Assembly (NCBI RefSeq): GCF_900102515.1
Contig: NZ_FMVS01000004.1
Span: 62,001-126,000 of the forward strand
DNA: 64,000 bases
Source: Butyrivibrio sp. INlla14
Lineage (GTDB): Bacteria > Bacillota > Clostridia > Lachnospirales > Lachnospiraceae
Reading direction: 5' to 3'
In this document: positions 16,239 through 24,434 of the stretch, piece after piece
Numbering within the stretch: the first letter of the stretch is position 1
Layout of the letters: every line of letters begins with the position of its first letter
The notes under the pieces: generated by a model
What the model was told of the DNA's origin: nothing
Database searches by the model: none
What the model saw: the letters and a program-made list of their open reading frames with translations, nothing else
Program-made: the position numbers and the translations under genes

Positions 16239-16988
16239 TTACTCAGTTATAAGTCTGTCCCCTAGTATTCTTACAAGCTCAGGATCATCAGGAACTTTCT
16301 CCATGATCACATAGTCAAGCACAGACAGCTCGGATAAAGTCAGCAGTGTTTCAACTCCGACTTTGCTGCTGTCTGCAAGAAGTATCCTCTTTGAAGTATG
16401 TCGCATCATCTCCTGGCTTACCTCCACTACACGCGGCTCAAGACTGGTAAGGCCTGCAGAAGCTGATATTCCGCTGCAGGAAAAAAACATCAAATCTGTA
16501 TGATACTGTCTAACAGCCTCTACGACAGTGCGCCCCGCCAATATTGTGCCTTCATAAACATGACCGCCCAGAATAATAATAGAAGCCTCTGTCTCATTGG
16601 CAAGCATCTTACTTACATGAAGGGAGTTTGTAACTACAACAAGGTTTTTCAGGTCCTTCATGTATTGTATCAGAGGTAGGCAGGTGGAGCTTGGGTCCAT
16701 GAAAACCGAGCATGAATTATGAAGAAATCTTGCAGCGATCCTGGCTATTTTTTCCTTGGCCGCCTGATTAGTCTGCTCTCTGACAAAAAGAGGTGCATCC
16801 TTGTTTACTGTTGGAAGCATAGCTCCGCCCCACACCCTTTTTATCAGATTGCTCTTTTCCATATCTGACAAGTCTCTGCGGATTGTTGCCTCAGAGGTAT
16901 ACAGTTTTTTGCTAAGATACTGAACTGTAACACTCTTTTTATCTTTTACCAGATCATATATTTTGGAATAACGTTCGGTCTTAAGCAT
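16239..16988 (-). CDS. DeoR/GlpR-family transcriptional repressor
   Basis: Residues 1-57 are the DeoR helix-turn-helix (VTVQYLSKKLYTSEATIRRD, then GGAMLP); residues 75-230 are the DeoRC sugar-phosphate sensor domain with VVTNSL, VVEAVRQY and LLADSSKVG. Length 249 is normal. AGGAGAGG precedes ATG 16988. It probably represses the kinase and itself through palindromes at 17031-17066 and responds to a phosphorylated sugar. Confidence 0.92.
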   Translation of the reverse strand: MLKTERYSKIYDLVKDKKSVTVQYLSKKLYTSEATIRRDLSDMEKSNLIKRVWGGAMLPTVNKDAPLFVREQTNQAAKEKIARIAARFLHNSCSVFMDPSSTCLPLIQYMKDLKNLVVVTNSLHVSKMLANETEASIIILGGHVYEGTILAGRTVVEAVRQYHTDLMFFSCSGISASAGLTSLEPRVVEVSQEMMRHTSKRILLADSSKVGVETLLTLSELSVLDYVIMEKVPDDPELVRILGDRLITE

Positions 16989-17030
16989 GATATATGCCTC
17001 TCCTGAGATGATCGATTTTGATTATATTAT

Positions 17031-17066
17031 ATCAAATTTGATTAAAAATTGATTGAATTTTCAATC
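17031..17066. promoter_or_regulatory. Tandem palindromes, candidate DeoR operator
   Basis: ATCAAATTTGAT (17031-17042) is a perfect 12-bp palindrome and GATTGAATTTTCAATC (17051-17066) a perfect 16-bp inverted repeat, both in the AT-rich region between the divergent repressor and hydrolase genes. Confidence 0.6.
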
Positions 17067-17159
17067 TTATCACCGCCAATTGTATGAAAACTTTTCCAGC
17101 GATACATTTGATATATGGGGAAGTTCTTTCCTACAAAAAAATAAAGGGGATGGTATGAA

Positions 17160-18962
17160 ATGAAAGAAAAGCAAAAACTAACAAAAGTATTTCTGGTTTC
17201 ACTTGCAGTCTTCTTTATAGGTCTCATTATTGCCTATAGCACTATGACTGATGGAGGAAATGTAGAAATGAGGCGTCTGTCCGTCATGACAGACAGGGGT
17301 GTTGCGATCAGTCTTGAAGTATTCAAGCCAAAAAACGCAACCAGGGAGAATCCAGCACCTGCGGTAATGCTGATTCCAGGTGGAAATGCTAGCGTTGAGT
17401 ACATGTCAGATGCAGGTATGGAGCTGGCTCGCAGGAACATAGTAGCCATCGGCATTGAGCCATATACTATAGGCCGCTCAGATGTAGAAAAAGATAATGA
17501 CGGCCTTGGATCAATTGATGTCACTGATTATGTTTATGGTCTTGACTTCATAGATACTACAAATATTGGATATATTGGATGGTCAATGGGAGCTTCCCGC
17601 GTCAATGCTGCTCTATATGTCCCAGATCCATCTGGTGAAATGGTAAAAGATGATGCTGGCAACGAATCGCCCAAGATGATCATTCGAGATGGTATTAAAG
17701 GCGTAATGTACGTTGGAGCAGGCGGTCTTTTAACCAACGAATATCAGATAAACAGCGCATTATTTGAAGGAGAATGGGACAACCTCTATAGAGGGGACAG
17801 ACGAGAAATGAACAAGAACCCTCAATATACTGAGGTTCTTGGTGTTGATCAGTTTGATTTCTGGAAATGGTATGGAGATCCAGCAAGTGGCACTGGCCGA
17901 ATTTATTATGAAGGATGGACCGGCCATGTAGCAGGGCTTGCAAGCCCTTCCTTTGTAAAGGCAGCCTGTGATTTCTATACAACAACCTTTAATCTTCCTA
18001 ACAATAAACCTATTCTGTTCATGTGGAAAGAACTTGGCACAGCCCTTTCCTTTATAGCTGTAATCATAGCCATGATATGTGTAGTTTCATTCCTGATCGA
18101 TCTTGATTTCTTTAAAGATGATCTTGTAACAAAAGAAAGAGTAGTACTTGAGGCAAGTCCAAAGAAATGGTTTGTATGTCTTGGGCTTATTCTTCCGGCA
18201 TTGTTTGGTGCTGCCACCGCAGCCTGGGCAGTTCCTACAGGACAGGGGATCCTTAATAAATGGGTTTCCAAAAATCTAGTTCATGGAACAAATATTCAAA
18301 ATGTAAATGGCCTTGTATTCTGGCTTTGCTGCTTGCAGCTCTTTGGCCTTCTCTTATTTATTATCATGAATTTTGTAATTGTTAAGGCTGATAAGAAAGC
18401 ACTTAAGGAGCAGATCACTTTACCAGGCACCAGAATGATTCCAATGCTGTTAAAGGGAGTATTATTCAGTTTCTTGTCACTTTTATTTGTTTACTTTATT
18501 GTTACCTTTGGTGAACAGCTTTTTGCTATCAGCCCAAGACTTTGGAAGGTCCAGCTAAATAGCCTCACAAGGCTCAGAATGGAGAAGTTCCTTATGTACT
18601 TCCCTCTGTACCTTATTCCTTTCCTTGTTGCAAATTACCTTCACTCAACAAGTTTTTACATTAAGGATAAGCCTGTTGTCTCAACGATTTTGTTCTGGCT
18701 GGCAAATGGTCTGCCACCTATGTTCTTCCTGCTCTACGCATATGGAAAAATCGCATTCTTACATACAACGCCAATCACAAGCCTTGGCATGTCGAGAGCT
18801 AACGGTTCTCTTGTAGATGCTGCCATAATGATGATTCCTGTTGGAATCCTTGCAAGCATCCTCTACAGAAAGACCAAGAATTTCTACTTACCAGCAATAT
18901 TTAATTCTATGTTCTTTACATGGATGGCCGTTGCAACAGACCTTATCTTTGTAGGTAAATAG
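17160..18962 (+). CDS. Alpha/beta-hydrolase domain fused to a polytopic membrane domain
   Basis: An N-terminal membrane anchor (VFLVSLAVFFIGLIIAY) is followed by an alpha/beta-hydrolase-like domain (about 40-285) with VMLIPGGNAS and the nucleophile elbow GWSMGAS. Residues about 295-600 contain roughly eight hydrophobic segments. The catalytic domain thus appears to face outward, tethered to a membrane unit. AAGGGG precedes ATG 17160. It is divergent from the DeoR gene. Function is unknown: an esterase or peptidase acting on envelope material is possible. Confidence 0.75.
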   Translation: MKEKQKLTKVFLVSLAVFFIGLIIAYSTMTDGGNVEMRRLSVMTDRGVAISLEVFKPKNATRENPAPAVMLIPGGNASVEYMSDAGMELARRNIVAIGIEPYTIGRSDVEKDNDGLGSIDVTDYVYGLDFIDTTNIGYIGWSMGASRVNAALYVPDPSGEMVKDDAGNESPKMIIRDGIKGVMYVGAGGLLTNEYQINSALFEGEWDNLYRGDRREMNKNPQYTEVLGVDQFDFWKWYGDPASGTGRIYYEGWTGHVAGLASPSFVKAACDFYTTTFNLPNNKPILFMWKELGTALSFIAVIIAMICVVSFLIDLDFFKDDLVTKERVVLEASPKKWFVCLGLILPALFGAATAAWAVPTGQGILNKWVSKNLVHGTNIQNVNGLVFWLCCLQLFGLLLFIIMNFVIVKADKKALKEQITLPGTRMIPMLLKGVLFSFLSLLFVYFIVTFGEQLFAISPRLWKVQLNSLTRLRMEKFLMYFPLYLIPFLVANYLHSTSFYIKDKPVVSTILFWLANGLPPMFFLLYAYGKIAFLHTTPITSLGMSRANGSLVDAAIMMIPVGILASILYRKTKNFYLPAIFNSMFFTWMAVATDLIFVGK

Positions 18963-19013
18963 AGTTGTAGGTAAATAGAGCCCAATTAATTGCAAACAAC
19001 TAATTGTTAAAAG

Positions 19014-19042
19014 TTGAACAATCCTCCGAATAGGTTTATAAT
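19014..19042 (+). promoter_or_regulatory. Promoter of the 19.1-kb two-gene operon
   Basis: -35 TTGAAC (19014-19019), 17-base spacer, perfect -10 TATAAT (19037-19042). Directly upstream is a short tandem duplication of TTGTAGGTAAATAGAG around 18950-18980. Confidence 0.85.
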
Positions 19043-19080
19043 TGCGTCTTGGTGGCTATTCACCGGAGGAGGAAAAAAAG

Positions 19081-19506
19081 ATGTTAAAATTTGAAAAAGT
19101 ATTTAACATGGAAAAGGAAAAGAATGTTGCCGCAGTTACTAAGGCTCTTGAAAATGGCCGTGGCATTGAGCATTTGAACGCATTTCTTGCAGAGGCTCAG
19201 GGCGCTGGCGCAATGAATCTGGCTAAGGCACATATCATGATCACTGCTAACTATGTATGTCACTACGGTGACTTTAAAAGATCATTAGTTATTCTTCCAA
19301 TCAAGGATATCACTAATGTCTACAGTTCAAATTGCTTCTATGGCAATTATGACTACAGCTTCAAGGCTATTGCCGTTGAGACTGCTCAGAATGAAGTATT
19401 TTATTTCTCAAAGTGCTCTAAGGCACAGAACGTTGCTGACTACAATACTACACTTAGCACTTTAACAGAACGTTGCCGCATGAATGCAGGTAGCCTTATA
19501 GCATAA
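19081..19506 (+). CDS. Uncharacterised 141-residue protein
   Basis: ATG 19081 follows GGAGGAGG, so the 13 codons before it are not used. The N-terminus (MLKFEKVFNMEKEKNVAAVTKALENG) is helical and charged; the middle (SLVILPIKDITNVYSSN, then FKAIAVETAQNEVFYFSK) alternates as a beta-rich, PH-like fold might. No signal or membrane helix. It has a strong promoter and shares an operon with the zinc-ribbon gene 13 bases downstream. Function unknown. Confidence 0.8.
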   Translation: MLKFEKVFNMEKEKNVAAVTKALENGRGIEHLNAFLAEAQGAGAMNLAKAHIMITANYVCHYGDFKRSLVILPIKDITNVYSSNCFYGNYDYSFKAIAVETAQNEVFYFSKCSKAQNVADYNTTLSTLTERCRMNAGSLIA

Positions 19507-19519
19507 GAGGAGGAACAAA

Positions 19520-19756
19520 ATGTTTATTTTATATGGTAGCAGAAAGAAGATAAAAGTTGATAAGGACCTTGGCAGATGCATATGCCCTAACTGTCATCAC
19601 GATGTAAATCGTTCACTTGCAAGGGAGAAGACAGCTCTTACTGTTTTCTACATCCCAGTAATCGGCTGGACTTCAAAGCGTCTGATCATCTGCCCTTGCT
19701 GCGGAGATTCAGAAATCCTTACAGGTTCCAGATACAAAGAACTCAAGAAAGCTTAA
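19520..19756 (+). CDS. Small zinc-ribbon protein
   Basis: A 78-residue protein with two CxxC knuckles (CICPNCHHD and CPCCGDSE) flanking ALTVFYIPVIGWTSKR. This is the layout of small zinc-ribbon proteins of Clostridia, often close to membranes. GAGGAGG precedes ATG 19520 and a terminator follows. It is co-transcribed with the preceding gene, so the two may interact. Confidence 0.8.
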   Translation: MFILYGSRKKIKVDKDLGRCICPNCHHDVNRSLAREKTALTVFYIPVIGWTSKRLIICPCCGDSEILTGSRYKELKKA

Positions 19757-19759
19757 GTT

Positions 19760-19795
19760 AATGGCGCAGGGATTTACCCTGCGCCATTCTTTAAA
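19760..19795 (+). terminator. Terminator after the zinc-ribbon gene
   Basis: Perfect 12-bp stem AATGGCGCAGGG/CCCTGCGCCATT (19760-19771 with 19777-19788) with a T-containing tail; it could also serve the convergent ZIP gene. Confidence 0.85.
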
Positions 19796-19830
19796 AACTT
19801 TTCTTCAATATTGTTCTTCAATTTTATTAT

Positions 19831-20598
19831 TTATCCAAGCCCAATATCAAGGGCCATCATCAATATAAATCCCATGGCAAAAGAGATAGTGCCTACATTG
19901 GAGTGGACTCCCTCAGACATCTCAGGGATAAGTTCCTCCACAACAACATAGATCATGGCTCCTGCCGCAAAACTTAATAGGTATGGCATAAGAGGAATAA
20001 AAAAGCCAGAGGCAAAGATAACTAAAAGTGCGCCTATAGGCTCAACAATTCCTGATAACATGCCGTACAAAAAGGTTTTGCCTTTTGGAACTCCCTCACC
20101 TAGAAGGGGCATGGACACAATCGCGCCTTCAGGGAAGTTCTGAAGTGCTATACCAATTGCCAGGGCAAGTGCACCAGCAAAAGAAATAGCGCTGTTTCCA
20201 TACATCCAGCCGGCACAAACTATTCCAACAGCCATTCCCTCGGGCAGGTTGTGAAGAGTTACCGCAAGAACCAGCTTTGTAGTTCTTTTAAGACCGGTTC
20301 TTGGTCCTTCCTCGCATTTATCCAGATGCATATGAGGAATCACCATGTCCATAAATAATAAGAACAACATTCCAATTCCAAATCCAATGGACGCAGGAAT
20401 AAATCCCAATTTGCCCATATCATTAGACAATTCAAGAGCTGGGAGCAGAAGGCTAAAGAAAGATGCCGAAACCATTACTCCAGAAGCAAATCCCGTAAGT
20501 CCTCGCTGCAACCTGTTTCCTATTTCTCTTTTAACCAAAAAGACACTGGCCGCTCCAAGTGTTGTTCCTAAAAAAGGAATTATCAGAATGTTCCACAT
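19831..20598 (-). CDS. ZIP-family divalent metal transporter
   Basis: Eight hydrophobic segments and the two metal-site motifs HNLPEGMAVG (TM4) and QNFPEGAIV (TM5), with a short His-containing loop (IPHMHLDKCEEG). Imports zinc or related divalent cations. Length about 255 matches ZupT/GufA-type bacterial ZIPs. GGGGGG lies five bases before ATG 20598; a GTG two codons earlier is in frame. Confidence 0.93.
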   Translation of the reverse strand: MWNILIIPFLGTTLGAASVFLVKREIGNRLQRGLTGFASGVMVSASFFSLLLPALELSNDMGKLGFIPASIGFGIGMLFLLFMDMVIPHMHLDKCEEGPRTGLKRTTKLVLAVTLHNLPEGMAVGIVCAGWMYGNSAISFAGALALAIGIALQNFPEGAIVSMPLLGEGVPKGKTFLYGMLSGIVEPIGALLVIFASGFFIPLMPYLLSFAAGAMIYVVVEELIPEMSEGVHSNVGTISFAMGFILMMALDIGLG

Positions 20599-20630
20599 AT
20601 GCACCCCCCTATTTACATGTCGCGAAAGTT

Positions 20631-22493
20631 TTATTTTGAAAAACTATCCACCATTTCCTGTAGTTCAACAAATCTATCCATTTTACGCTCTATTTCTGCG
20701 TCAACTTCCTCTTTTTCCTTAGTAAGAGCAACAAGCCTTGGATAATCAGTTGCTGCCTCGGCAATCTGCCCTTCAAGCTCCGCGCTTTTTTGTTCCAACT
20801 TCTCAATCTCTTCTTCTATACTATCGTACTCCTTTTGTTCCTTGTAAGAAAGCTTGGTTTTTTCGCGAGGAGCACGGTACTTGCCATTTGAAGGCTTCTC
20901 CAATTGGTCAGCACCATTATCGCTGCATGGTATTCCCTTCCCACCGGTATTGCCTGCATTTTTCTTGGAACTAGCACTTGAATTGCTGTTACCATCAGCG
21001 CTTTCCATGCTCTTTTTGTGTATCACATAATCTGAGTAGCCACCTTCGCTTTGGTAGAGGTCTCCGCCCTCTTCGAATGCAAAAATCCTTGTGACCACGC
21101 GATCCAGGAAATATCTGTCATGGCTGACCGTTATGATTATTCCCGCAAATCCATCAAGATAGTCTTCGAGAATCCTTAGAGTCTGAATATCAAGATCATT
21201 GGTGGGCTCGTCCAGGATGATGACATTTGGCTGCTCCATCAGTACTCTTAAGAGGTACAGCCTTCTCTTTTCCCCGCCTGAAAGCTTGGAAATAGGCGCA
21301 TACTGCATATCCGGGCTAAAGAGAAATCTCTCGCACATAACTGATGCAGAAACCAGGCCCTCTGCTGTTCTGATGAACTCAGCTGTATCCTTGATGTAAT
21401 CTATGACTCTTTTACTCTCATCAAGAGCTTCATTTTCCTGGCCAAAATAGCCTATCTTTATGGTCTGACCAATCTCAACAGTGCCTTCATCCGGCGTAAT
21501 AGCCCCAATTATGCACTTCAAAAGAGTTGACTTACCACAGCCATTGGGCCCAATGATGCCTATTCTGTCAAGCTTGTTGAAGGTATAGGAAAAGTCCCTG
21601 AACAAAGTCCTGTTCTCATAGGCCTTGGAAATATGCTCAAGTATTATGGTCTTGTTCCCCATTCTGCTAGGAAGAGAGCTGAGCTCTACAAATCGCTCTT
21701 CCTCGGGCTTTTGCCTGTCACGAAGCTCTTCAAACCTCTGGATATGGGCCTTTTGTTTGGTTGAACGAGCTCTTGCTCCTCTAAGCATCCAGGCCAGGTC
21801 TTTTCTGTATAGAGACTGCGCCTTACGCTCAGCGGCCTGCTCATAGTCCATGCGCTGCTGCTTTAGCTCCAAAAAGCCTGAATAATTAGCTTCGTAGCGG
21901 TAAACACTTCCCTTATCTATCTCCAGGATCTGATTGGTCACTTCATCTAGGAAATATCTGTCGTGAGTGATCATAAGAAGTGCCCCTCTAAAGTGCTGCA
22001 GAAAGTCTTCCAGCCACTCGATCATCTCAGAATCCAGATGGTTAGTAGGCTCGTCCAGGATCAATAAATCTGACGGAGTCATGATAGCTGCTACAAGCGC
22101 AGCTCTTTTCTTCTGTCCACCAGATAAGATCGATGGATCACACTCCGGGTCATCTATGCCAAACTTGGCTAGGGTTGCCTTGATTTCCCCCATCTTATCC
22201 CAGTTCTCGCCGCCTGCATAAATTGTATCTGTGATATTCTGAAGAAGATTCTTGCTCATATCAAAGGCAGGATTCTGCGGAAGATATGATATCCTAAGTC
22301 CGTTACTTGCTACAACCTGCCCGCTATCCGGCTCTGTGACACCTGCCACAATAGAAAGCAAGGTAGACTTGCCTGTTCCATTTGTTCCAACTACTCCAAT
22401 CTTGTCTGTATCACTGATTCCAACGGAAATGCCTTCCAAAACTGGCTTGGACATGTATGTTTTTGATACGTTTTCTACATTTAATATATTCAT
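20631..22493 (-). CDS. Uup-like ABC-F ATPase
   Basis: Cytoplasmic ABC-F protein with two nucleotide-binding domains and no membrane part. Domain 1: Walker A GTNGTGKST, signature LSGGQKKRAAL, Walker B LLILDEPTNHLD. Domain 2: GPNGCGKST, LSGGEKRRLYLL, VIILDEPTNDLD. A charged C-terminal coiled coil (about 540-620, KEEVDAEIERKMDRFVEL) matches the DNA/ribosome-binding tail of Uup. A ribosome-associated role is likely for the family. ATG 22493 follows GGAG; the upstream 16 codons lack a site. Confidence 0.92.
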   Translation of the reverse strand: MNILNVENVSKTYMSKPVLEGISVGISDTDKIGVVGTNGTGKSTLLSIVAGVTEPDSGQVVASNGLRISYLPQNPAFDMSKNLLQNITDTIYAGGENWDKMGEIKATLAKFGIDDPECDPSILSGGQKKRAALVAAIMTPSDLLILDEPTNHLDSEMIEWLEDFLQHFRGALLMITHDRYFLDEVTNQILEIDKGSVYRYEANYSGFLELKQQRMDYEQAAERKAQSLYRKDLAWMLRGARARSTKQKAHIQRFEELRDRQKPEEERFVELSSLPSRMGNKTIILEHISKAYENRTLFRDFSYTFNKLDRIGIIGPNGCGKSTLLKCIIGAITPDEGTVEIGQTIKIGYFGQENEALDESKRVIDYIKDTAEFIRTAEGLVSASVMCERFLFSPDMQYAPISKLSGGEKRRLYLLRVLMEQPNVIILDEPTNDLDIQTLRILEDYLDGFAGIIITVSHDRYFLDRVVTRIFAFEEGGDLYQSEGGYSDYVIHKKSMESADGNSNSSASSKKNAGNTGGKGIPCSDNGADQLEKPSNGKYRAPREKTKLSYKEQKEYDSIEEEIEKLEQKSAELEGQIAEAATDYPRLVALTKEKEEVDAEIERKMDRFVELQEMVDSFSK

Positions 22494-22553
22494 TAAAAAA
22501 GCTCCAATACACTGAACTGATCTGCCACCATTAGATAGCATTTCAGCATTATA

Positions 22554-23552
22554 TCATCTGATGATATACCTTTCCAGATTAACATTATCCTCCTCAAGGA
22601 ATACTGTCTCAACATATTCGCCACCATTAGCAAGAATCGTCTTTCTACTGGCCTCATTATCCGGAAGGCAGCTCACACCAATCTCCTCAATACCAAAGCT
22701 CCTCAGAAAATCACAGGCTTTGGATAGCATCTTGGTTGCGTAGCCCTTTCTTCTTTCTGATGGTCGCACGCTGTAGCCCACGTGACCTGTATAATTTTTC
22801 ATTCTGTCATTCAAAACATTGTGAACCTGCATGCAGCCTACCATTTTATGGTCAGACTTTCTGATAACAAGGATAACATTTCCCCAGACTCCACGCTCAT
22901 CAGCTTCTCTGCTTGGATTGGACCAATTTATACAGTCATCGACAAAGTCTCTTACATTGTCATGTCTTTTCATAGAAAAGCATCCATCAAAGCTTGAACC
23001 CGCTTCCAGCATTTCCTTTTTGTAGCTTTCAATTTCTTCCGCATAATCCATTGATGGCTCAGCAAATAACAATTCCTGTTCGACATCCTTGCCTGGAACG
23101 TACTCTAGAGAGAACTTCTCGCATACAACCTTTAAATCCTCAGTAAAGGATAAATCTGTTTCCTCAAGCTCCTCTTCAAAGAATTCCTTATGAACCTCTC
23201 TCCAGTACTTTAAAGATTTATCACCTTCACCTTCTGAATATGCATGGAAAGGCGATACTTCCTTAAAAGGTCTGACATATACATCATAATCCCTGATAAT
23301 GCAGACTGCTTCATCGTTTCCATCAAGTATCACACTATAATCACCAGCCCTTGGAAGCTCGTCTAATGCGTCTTCTAATTCATACAGATCATAACTACTT
23401 GCTGTTCCAAATTTGATGCCTTCTTTTACAAGCTTCGCAAGCCTGCCAGGAACATCGTCTCCTGATCCTCCAAATCCCCATGCTTCATAAGGTGTGTTAA
23501 TATCTACATTTTTCTTTGAACAAAATTCTGCCCATAACTCTTCTGCTGTCAT
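22554..23552 (-). CDS. ASCH domain fused to GNAT acetyltransferase
   Basis: Residues 1-155 match the ASCH family (GIKFGTASSYDLYELE, GDYSVILDGNDEAVCII, EGEGDKSLKYWREVH followed by FFEEEL), a PUA-like RNA/nucleotide-binding fold. Residues 170-332 are a GNAT acetyltransferase (VILVIRKSDHKMVGCMQV, HVGYSVRPSERRKGYATKML, SCLPDNEASRKTILANGGEYV). The fusion suggests acetyl transfer to, or guided by, an RNA or nucleotide ligand. The substrate is unknown. It ends 60 bases upstream of the ABC-F gene, same strand. Confidence 0.85.
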   Translation of the reverse strand: MTAEELWAEFCSKKNVDINTPYEAWGFGGSGDDVPGRLAKLVKEGIKFGTASSYDLYELEDALDELPRAGDYSVILDGNDEAVCIIRDYDVYVRPFKEVSPFHAYSEGEGDKSLKYWREVHKEFFEEELEETDLSFTEDLKVVCEKFSLEYVPGKDVEQELLFAEPSMDYAEEIESYKKEMLEAGSSFDGCFSMKRHDNVRDFVDDCINWSNPSREADERGVWGNVILVIRKSDHKMVGCMQVHNVLNDRMKNYTGHVGYSVRPSERRKGYATKMLSKACDFLRSFGIEEIGVSCLPDNEASRKTILANGGEYVETVFLEEDNVNLERYIIR

Positions 23553-23639
23553 TACTGTGTCTCCAATTCTGTCTTATTTGCTAGTGCACTATGCTTATTC
23601 AATCGCCTTTGAGATTCTAAATTACCGGCGATTAACTGC

Positions 23640-23980
23640 CCAAAAACACGCGTAACTACCATGCTTATGTAATCGCATGTACATCAATTATCTTTCTTTT
23701 CTTTTTGTACACGCCTTTCAGAACATAATTAATTAGTGCATGCATCCCCGTAAAGCAGTTAACACGCAGTTTATATCTCTTTTGAAATTCGCATGTTCTC
23801 AGAAATTATATCATACACGCAAATCTATCTCATCTTTGTATACGCATGTTCACTGGATATTTCTAATTGCAATGCTATACATGTATATCTTCATTACTGC
23901 ATATCTTGCGTGTATCCCGCCTCTTTTGAATTTTGCATATAACACGCATTTTCTAAATTAGTCATAATATGCGTGTCGAT
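23640..23980. repeat. Cluster of short ACACGC / CGCATGT motifs
   Basis: In this 340-base noncoding stretch ACACGC occurs at about 23645, 23710, 23762, 23815 and 23942, its complement GCGTGT at about 23908 and 23970, and CGCATGT at 23674, 23791 and 23843. ATGCTTAT(T/G)(C/T)AATCGC is present twice (23591, 23661). The spacing of 35-70 bases resembles iterons or a multi-site operator. Confidence 0.4.
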
Positions 23981-24020
23981 GCATCATTTCAAATGCTCAC
24001 TACAAACATACTTCGACCAA

Positions 24021-24049
24021 TTGCCACAGCAATTTCTCCTTCGTATATA
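24021..24049 (+). promoter_or_regulatory. Promoter of the 53-residue peptide gene
   Basis: -35 TTGCCA (24021-24026), 17-base spacer, -10 TATATA (24044-24049). Confidence 0.6.
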
Positions 24050-24116
24050 TATGTAGGTGCCACAAATGAAATGAGTACCTGCTAAAACACGGAAAATTAT
24101 TAAGGGGGTTAGTTAG

Positions 24117-24278
24117 ATGAACAACTACGTTGAAAAAATCAAAAATGAAAAAGCTATAGGAGAGGGAAGCTCCTGCACTTCACAGCTTAGTAGCATTGCA
24201 CTTGAAAAAAAGCTTGAATCCTTCGGCGCTCTATCAGCCGTCGGCCTGATCAGAAGAAGCACATTGCTCTTTAAATAA
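24117..24278 (+). CDS. Small orphan peptide gene, 53 residues
   Basis: ATG 24117 follows TAAGGGGG by eight bases and encodes a peptide beginning MNNYVEKIKNEKAIGEGSS and ending LIRRSTLLFK. The first half is charged and helical, followed by a single Cys (GEGSSCTSQ) and an amphipathic stretch (IALEKKLESFGALSAVGL). No signal peptide or membrane helix. It has its own promoter and a strong terminator, so it is a monocistronic unit. It could be a precursor peptide, a regulator or a toxin-like peptide; I recognise no family. Confidence 0.65.
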   Translation: MNNYVEKIKNEKAIGEGSSCTSQLSSIALEKKLESFGALSAVGLIRRSTLLFK

Positions 24279-24286
24279 AAAATGAT

Positions 24287-24330
24287 AAATCAGGTACTGT
24301 GAGTAAGTTGTCATCACAGTACCTGGTTTA
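24287..24330 (+). terminator. Terminator of the peptide gene
   Basis: Sixteen-pair stem with one mismatch, AAATCAGGTACTGTGA with TCACAGTACCTGGTTT. It starts nine bases after the stop codon. Confidence 0.8.
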
Positions 24331-24434
24331 TTAGTTCCACATTAATTAAATCGATGCCTTCGATTTTACCTTCTTTTATTCCATCAAGTCTATTGACTTC
24401 TGCAATATCTTTCAGATGCTCAGCTTGATCAGCC

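Noticed and set aside
23640-23980. CRISPR array
   Set aside because: Motifs are 6-7 bases, in both orientations and irregularly spaced, with no repeat-spacer regularity.
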